Positions 60,425-64,000 of a stretch of DNA of 64,000 bases are shown here, in pieces. The translations under genes were made by a program, and so were the position numbers. Positions within the stretch are counted from its first letter, which is position 1; each line of letters starts with the position of its first letter. The notes beneath the pieces were generated by a model. The model worked only from the letters and a program-made list of their open reading frames with translations, searched no databases and had not been told where the DNA came from. The DNA lies in contig NZ_CP067395.1 of NCBI RefSeq assembly GCF_017355525.1, positions 4,903,501-4,967,500 of the forward strand, written 5' to 3'. This DNA comes from Lysobacter enzymogenes (lineage in GTDB: Bacteria > Pseudomonadota > Gammaproteobacteria > Xanthomonadales > Xanthomonadaceae).

Positions 60425-60443
60425 AACGATAATAATTCTCGTT
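60425..60443 (+). promoter_or_regulatory. Fur box
   Basis: AACGATAATAATTCTCGTT is a 19-bp near-palindrome with one mismatched pair, matching the GATAATnATT core of Fur sites. It is 27 bp before the ATG of the siderophore receptor, within its promoter region. Confidence 0.8.
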
Positions 60444-60470
60444 TGCCGTAACCCTCGGAGCCGCCCCCCC

Positions 60471-62573
60471 ATGTCCCGCCGCCGCCACTCCCTGGCGCCC
60501 CTGACCCTGGCCATCGCCTTTTCGCTGAGCCTGCCCGCCGTCGCCGCGGACATCGCCGACGCCGCCCCGGCCGACGCCGAACGCGACAAAGCCACCACGC
60601 TCGACCACGTCGTCGTGCAGAGCGCCGGCGACGGCTACAAGGCCGCCACCGCGGCGACCGCGACCAAGACCGAAACCCCGATCGGCGAAACCCCGCAGGC
60701 GATCACCGTGGTCACCCGCGAGCGAATGACCGACCAGGGCGCGACCACCGTGCAGGACGCGCTGAACTACGCCGCCGGCGTGCGCTCGGAAGCCTACGGC
60801 CTGGATTCGCGCGGCGACTGGACCCTGATCCGCGGCAGCTCGCCCGACGAATACCTCGACGGCCTGCGCAGCTCGTTCAACTACTACACCAGCTCGGCGC
60901 GCACCGATCCCTACATGCTCGAGCGCATCGAAGTGCTGCGCGGCCCGGCCTCGATGCTGTTCGGGCAGGGCAGCACCGCCGGCGTCGTCAACCTGGTCAG
61001 CAAGCGCCCGCAAGCGCAGACCCGGCGCGAAGTCGGGGTGCAGCTCGGCAGCTTCGAGCGCCGCCAGGCCAACGCCGACTTCACCGGCGCGCTGACCGGC
61101 GACGGCACCTGGCTGTACCGCCTGGTCGGCGTGTACCGCGACAGCGAAACCCAGGTCGATCACGTCGACGACAACCGTCGCCTGTTCGCCCCGTCGCTGA
61201 CCTGGAAGCCGAGCGACGACACCTCGCTGACCCTGCAATTGCGCTGGCAGCGCGACCGCACCGGCTCGACCTCGCAGTTCTTCGGCTGGAGCGGCCTGCA
61301 GGCGCCGAACCCGAACGGGCGCGTCCCGTCCAGCCGCTACATCGGCAACCCCGGCGACCACTACGACACCGACCGCGTCACCACGGGCTGGCTGTTCGAG
61401 CACCGCTTCAACGAAAACTGGATCGTGCGCCAGTCGTTCCGCGCCGCGCGCAACAAGGTCGACTACGTCAGCGTCTACGGCAGCCCGTACCAGAACCCCA
61501 CCGATCCCTTCGTCGACCCGCAGCAGCGCCTGCTGCCGCGCGAGGGCTGGTTCGCCAAGACCAACGTGCGCATGCAGAACATCGACCAGCACGTCGAAGG
61601 CCTGTTCAAGACCGGCGCGGTCGATCATCAGCTGGTGGTCGGGCTCGACGCGGTCCGCTTCAAGCAGGACGAAGCACAGATGTTCGACGTGGTCCCGCCG
61701 ATCGACATCTTCAATCCGGTGTATGTGCCGTACACGCCGCCGCCGCTGCCGGCGCCGGTCAAGACCAGCCAGCGTCAGGTCGGCCTGTACCTGCAGGACC
61801 AGATGAAGCTCGGCGAGCACTGGATCGTGGTCGCCGGCCTGCGTCACGACCGGGTCACCAACGGCCTGGAAGGCGCCGCCGACGAGAAATCCAGCGCCAC
61901 CACCAAGCGCCTGGGCGTGATGTTCCACGACTGGGCCGGCTGGTCGCCGTACGTGAGCTACAGCGAATCCTTCACCCCGCTGGCCGGCACCAACGCCCTC
62001 ACCGGCGCGCGCTACCGGCCGAAGAAGGGCGAGCAGGTCGAAGCCGGCGTCAAGTTCGAACCGGCCGGGCGCGATCTGAGCTTCACCGCGGCGACCTACG
62101 AGTTGCGCGAGGAAAATCGTCTGGTCGCGGACCCGCGCAATCCGAACGTCAACATCCAGGCCGGCAAGACCAAGGTCAGCGGCCTGGAACTGGAAGTCAC
62201 CGGCAAGGTGACGTCCTCGTTCGACATCACCGCGCACTACAACTACCTCGACAACGACAAGCAGCTCGAGGCCACCCCGCGCCATCAGGCCGCGGTGTGG
62301 GGCAAGCAGCGCTTCAGCGTCGGCGGCCGCGACGGCTTCGCCGCCGGCCTGGGCCTGCGCTACATGAGCGCGTTCGACAGCCCGCCGGCGCCGACCACGC
62401 CGGCGGTGACCCTGGCCGATGCGATGGTCTCCTACGACACCGGCGCGTGGCGCTGGGCGCTCAATGTCAACAACCTGACCGACAAGCGCTATTTCAGCAT
62501 CTGCATGGGTCGCGGCGACTGCTGGTTCGGCGCGCGCCGCAACATCGGCCTGAGCGCGACGTACACGTTCTGA
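60471..62573 (+). CDS. TonB-dependent ferric siderophore receptor
   Basis: The 700-residue product has a signal peptide (cleavage after AVAA, about 26), plug motifs TKTETPIGETPQAITVVTRE and MLERIEVLRGPASMLFGQGS, and the GVVNLVSKRP strand, all typical of the TonB-siderophore receptor family (TIGR01783). The barrel ends GARRNIGLSATYTF with the terminal Phe. No N-terminal FecR-interacting signalling domain is visible. An upstream Fur box indicates iron repression. A Cys pair (SICMGRGDCW) near the end resembles ferrichrome-type receptors. The exact siderophore is unknown. Confidence 0.94.
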   Translation: MSRRRHSLAPLTLAIAFSLSLPAVAADIADAAPADAERDKATTLDHVVVQSAGDGYKAATAATATKTETPIGETPQAITVVTRERMTDQGATTVQDALNYAAGVRSEAYGLDSRGDWTLIRGSSPDEYLDGLRSSFNYYTSSARTDPYMLERIEVLRGPASMLFGQGSTAGVVNLVSKRPQAQTRREVGVQLGSFERRQANADFTGALTGDGTWLYRLVGVYRDSETQVDHVDDNRRLFAPSLTWKPSDDTSLTLQLRWQRDRTGSTSQFFGWSGLQAPNPNGRVPSSRYIGNPGDHYDTDRVTTGWLFEHRFNENWIVRQSFRAARNKVDYVSVYGSPYQNPTDPFVDPQQRLLPREGWFAKTNVRMQNIDQHVEGLFKTGAVDHQLVVGLDAVRFKQDEAQMFDVVPPIDIFNPVYVPYTPPPLPAPVKTSQRQVGLYLQDQMKLGEHWIVVAGLRHDRVTNGLEGAADEKSSATTKRLGVMFHDWAGWSPYVSYSESFTPLAGTNALTGARYRPKKGEQVEAGVKFEPAGRDLSFTAATYELREENRLVADPRNPNVNIQAGKTKVSGLELEVTGKVTSSFDITAHYNYLDNDKQLEATPRHQAAVWGKQRFSVGGRDGFAAGLGLRYMSAFDSPPAPTTPAVTLADAMVSYDTGAWRWALNVNNLTDKRYFSICMGRGDCWFGARRNIGLSATYTF

Positions 62574-62599
62574 GCGAACCGGTTACGCCGGTGCGGAAA

Positions 62600-62630
62600 C
62601 AAAAAGGGCCGGCGATTCGCCGGCCCTTTC
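62600..62630. terminator. Terminator between the siderophore receptor and hemL
   Basis: AAAGGGCCGGCG-ATT-CGCCGGCCCTTT between convergent genes. T-runs on the minus strand (TTTTTG) and GTTTG on the plus strand. Confidence 0.88.
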
Positions 62631-62661
62631 GTTTGTGCGCGAATCAGTCGTGCCGCCGGAT

Positions 62662-63945
62662 TTACAGCGCCGCGAACGCCGCCCGCGCCGCTTCCAGCGT
62701 CAACGCGATTTCCGCCTCGCCGTGCGCGCTCGACACGAACCCGGCCTCGAACGCCGACGGCGCCAGATACACGCCGCGCTCGAGCATGCCGTGGAAGAAA
62801 CGGTTGAAACGCGCCGTGTCGGAGGCCTTGGCGTCCTCGAAGGTCTCGACCGGCCCTTCGCGGAAGTACAAACCGAACATGCCCGGCGCGCGGGTGGTGT
62901 GGAAGGCCACCCCGGCTTCGCGCGCGGCCGCTTCCAGCCCGTCGCACAGGACGTGGGTGCGGCGCTCCAGGTCGGCGTGGAAGCCCGGCGCCTGGATCAG
63001 CGCCAGCGTCGCCAGGCCCGCCGCCATCGCCACCGGATTGCCGCTGAGCGTGCCGGCCTGATAGATCGGCCCGGCCGGCGCGACCTGGCTCATCAAGTCG
63101 CGACGGCCGCCGTACGCGCCGACCGGCATGCCGCCGCCGATGATCTTGCCGAACGTGCTCAGGTCCGGCTCGATCCCGTACAACTGCTGCGCGCCGCCGA
63201 GGGCGACGCGGAAACCGGTCATCACCTCGTCGAAGATCAACAGCGCGCCGTGCTTCGTGCACAGCTCGCGCAGGTGCTGCAGATAGCCGGCGCGCGGCAG
63301 GATGCAGTTGGCGTTGCCGACGATCGGCTCGATGATGAGTCCGGCGATTTCGCCGCCGACTTCGTCGAACAGCTGGGTCGCCGCGTCGAAATCGTTGTAC
63401 GGCAGGGTCAGGGTCAGATCCGCCAGCGCCGACGGCACGCCCGGAGAGTTCGGCAGGCCCAAGGTCATCACGCCGCTGCCGGCCTTGACCAGGAAGCTGT
63501 CGCCGTGGCCGTGGTAGCAGCCTTCGAACTTGACGATGCGGCTGCGGCCGGTGGCGCCGCGCGCGACCCGGATCGCCGACAGCGTGGCCTCGGTGCCCGA
63601 ATTGACCATGCGCACCATCGCGCAGCTCGGCACGATCTTGACGATCTCCTCGGCCATCGCCACTTCCAGCGCGTTCGGCACGCCGAAGCTGAGGCCGTCG
63701 CGCATGGTGCGCTCGACTGCGGCCAGCACCTGCGGATGGGCGTGGCCGGCGATCATCGGGCCCCACGAGCCGACGTAATCGACATAGCGGTTGCCGTCGA
63801 CGTCGAACAGGTACGCGCCCTGCGCGCGCTGGGCGAAGAACGGCTCGCCGCCGACCGACTTGAACGCGCGCACCGGCGAATTGACGCCGCCGGGCAACAG
63901 TTGCGAGGCGCGGGTGAACAGTTCGTGCGAGCGGGCGTTATTCAT
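62662..63945 (-). CDS. hemL: Glutamate-1-semialdehyde 2,1-aminomutase
   Basis: HemL makes 5-aminolevulinate for haem through the C5 pathway. The 427-residue product has [20 protein letters not shown] (18-37), [45 protein letters not shown], and the PLP lysine in [13 protein letters not shown]. Its ATG (63945) overlaps the upstream gene by 8 nt (ATGAATAA). It is convergent with the siderophore receptor. Confidence 0.97.
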   Translation of the reverse strand: MNNARSHELFTRASQLLPGGVNSPVRAFKSVGGEPFFAQRAQGAYLFDVDGNRYVDYVGSWGPMIAGHAHPQVLAAVERTMRDGLSFGVPNALEVAMAEEIVKIVPSCAMVRMVNSGTEATLSAIRVARGATGRSRIVKFEGCYHGHGDSFLVKAGSGVMTLGLPNSPGVPSALADLTLTLPYNDFDAATQLFDEVGGEIAGLIIEPIVGNANCILPRAGYLQHLRELCTKHGALLIFDEVMTGFRVALGGAQQLYGIEPDLSTFGKIIGGGMPVGAYGGRRDLMSQVAPAGPIYQAGTLSGNPVAMAAGLATLALIQAPGFHADLERRTHVLCDGLEAAAREAGVAFHTTRAPGMFGLYFREGPVETFEDAKASDTARFNRFFHGMLERGVYLAPSAFEAGFVSSAHGEAEIALTLEAARAAFAAL

Positions 63946-64000
63946 GGGCAGGGTCTTCGAAACAGGAAAGGTAGGCGCGCACGGCGGCGGCCGGGTCGGG
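63938..64000 (-). CDS. thiE: C-terminal tail of an upstream gene, probably thiamine-phosphate synthase
   Basis: The 20 codons before TAA at 63940-63938 read [20 protein letters not shown]. The Asp-Pro-Ala-Ala-Ala-x-Arg-Ala pattern resembles the C-terminal helix of ThiE, and thiE lies directly upstream of hemL in Pseudomonas as I recall. Most of the gene is beyond the window, so the identity is inferred from context. Confidence 0.45.
   Translation of the reverse strand, partial: PDPAAAVRAYLSCFEDPAHE

Overview
The window is very GC-rich, gene-dense chromosomal DNA from a gammaproteobacterium of the Xanthomonadaceae/Lysobacteraceae. It is most likely a Lysobacter. The best single clue is a complete beta-lytic metalloendopeptidase precursor (20110-21243), a Lysobacter-type secreted bacteriolytic enzyme. 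PPi-dependent phosphofructokinase, large TonB-dependent receptors and many REP-like GTAGGAGCGGCGCGAGCC inverted repeats fit the same group. The genus is inferred from gene content; no database search was possible.

Layout. 1-162 holds the start of glpD (leftward). 602-12815 is one large leftward branched-chain amino acid locus in the order leader peptide-ilvD-ilvC-ilvG-ilvM-ilvE-ilvA-leuA, then a repeat-bearing gap and leuC-leuD-leuB. Most joints overlap or nearly overlap. It starts with an Ile/Leu/Val-rich leader peptide and an attenuator that had not been captured by ORF length cut-offs. 13142-13672 is an SH3-type envelope protein. 13790-18955 is the thr operon (leader peptide, thrA, thrB, thrC), again behind an attenuator. 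19100-25016 holds a PEBP-like protein, the beta-lytic protease, a lipoprotein, a TPP riboswitch with thiC, and a channel-like protein. 25413-32890 holds a CadC-like winged-helix/beta-propeller protein, an AraC regulator, a 1.1-kb non-coding stretch with three copies of a 15-bp inverted repeat, and a 977-residue TonB-dependent receptor.

33131-50179 carries ppa, a fatty-acid hydroxylase-type membrane protein, a discoidin-like protein, an RTX-repeat/M91 metallopeptidase, a lipoprotein hydrolase, a membrane pyrophosphatase fused to an OmpA-like domain, a six-cysteine secreted miniprotein, several secreted hypotheticals, a VOC protein, an AraC regulator, PPi-PFK, adk, mpl and a LON-domain protein. 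50193-64000 carries a DedA-PAP2-LssY fusion, a small kinase-like protein, an HSDL2-like SDR, a DUF3472-type protein, an atypical M20 peptidase, a voltage-gated K+ channel with a zinc ribbon, argD, a HIT protein, a Fur-box TonB siderophore receptor, hemL and the tail of a probable thiE.

Themes. Two amino-acid operons are controlled by ribosome-stalling attenuators, and both leader peptides appear to be translated from leaderless mRNAs. Three PPi enzymes (PPi-PFK, soluble PPase, membrane PPase) lie within 14 kb, and the membrane enzyme carries a putative peptidoglycan-binding domain. Secreted or toxin-like products (beta-lytic protease, RTX-M91, six-Cys peptide) fit a predatory or antagonistic lifestyle. 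REP elements sit at gene ends and in two cases supply the stop codon. I found no tRNA, rRNA, CRISPR, prophage or insertion sequence.
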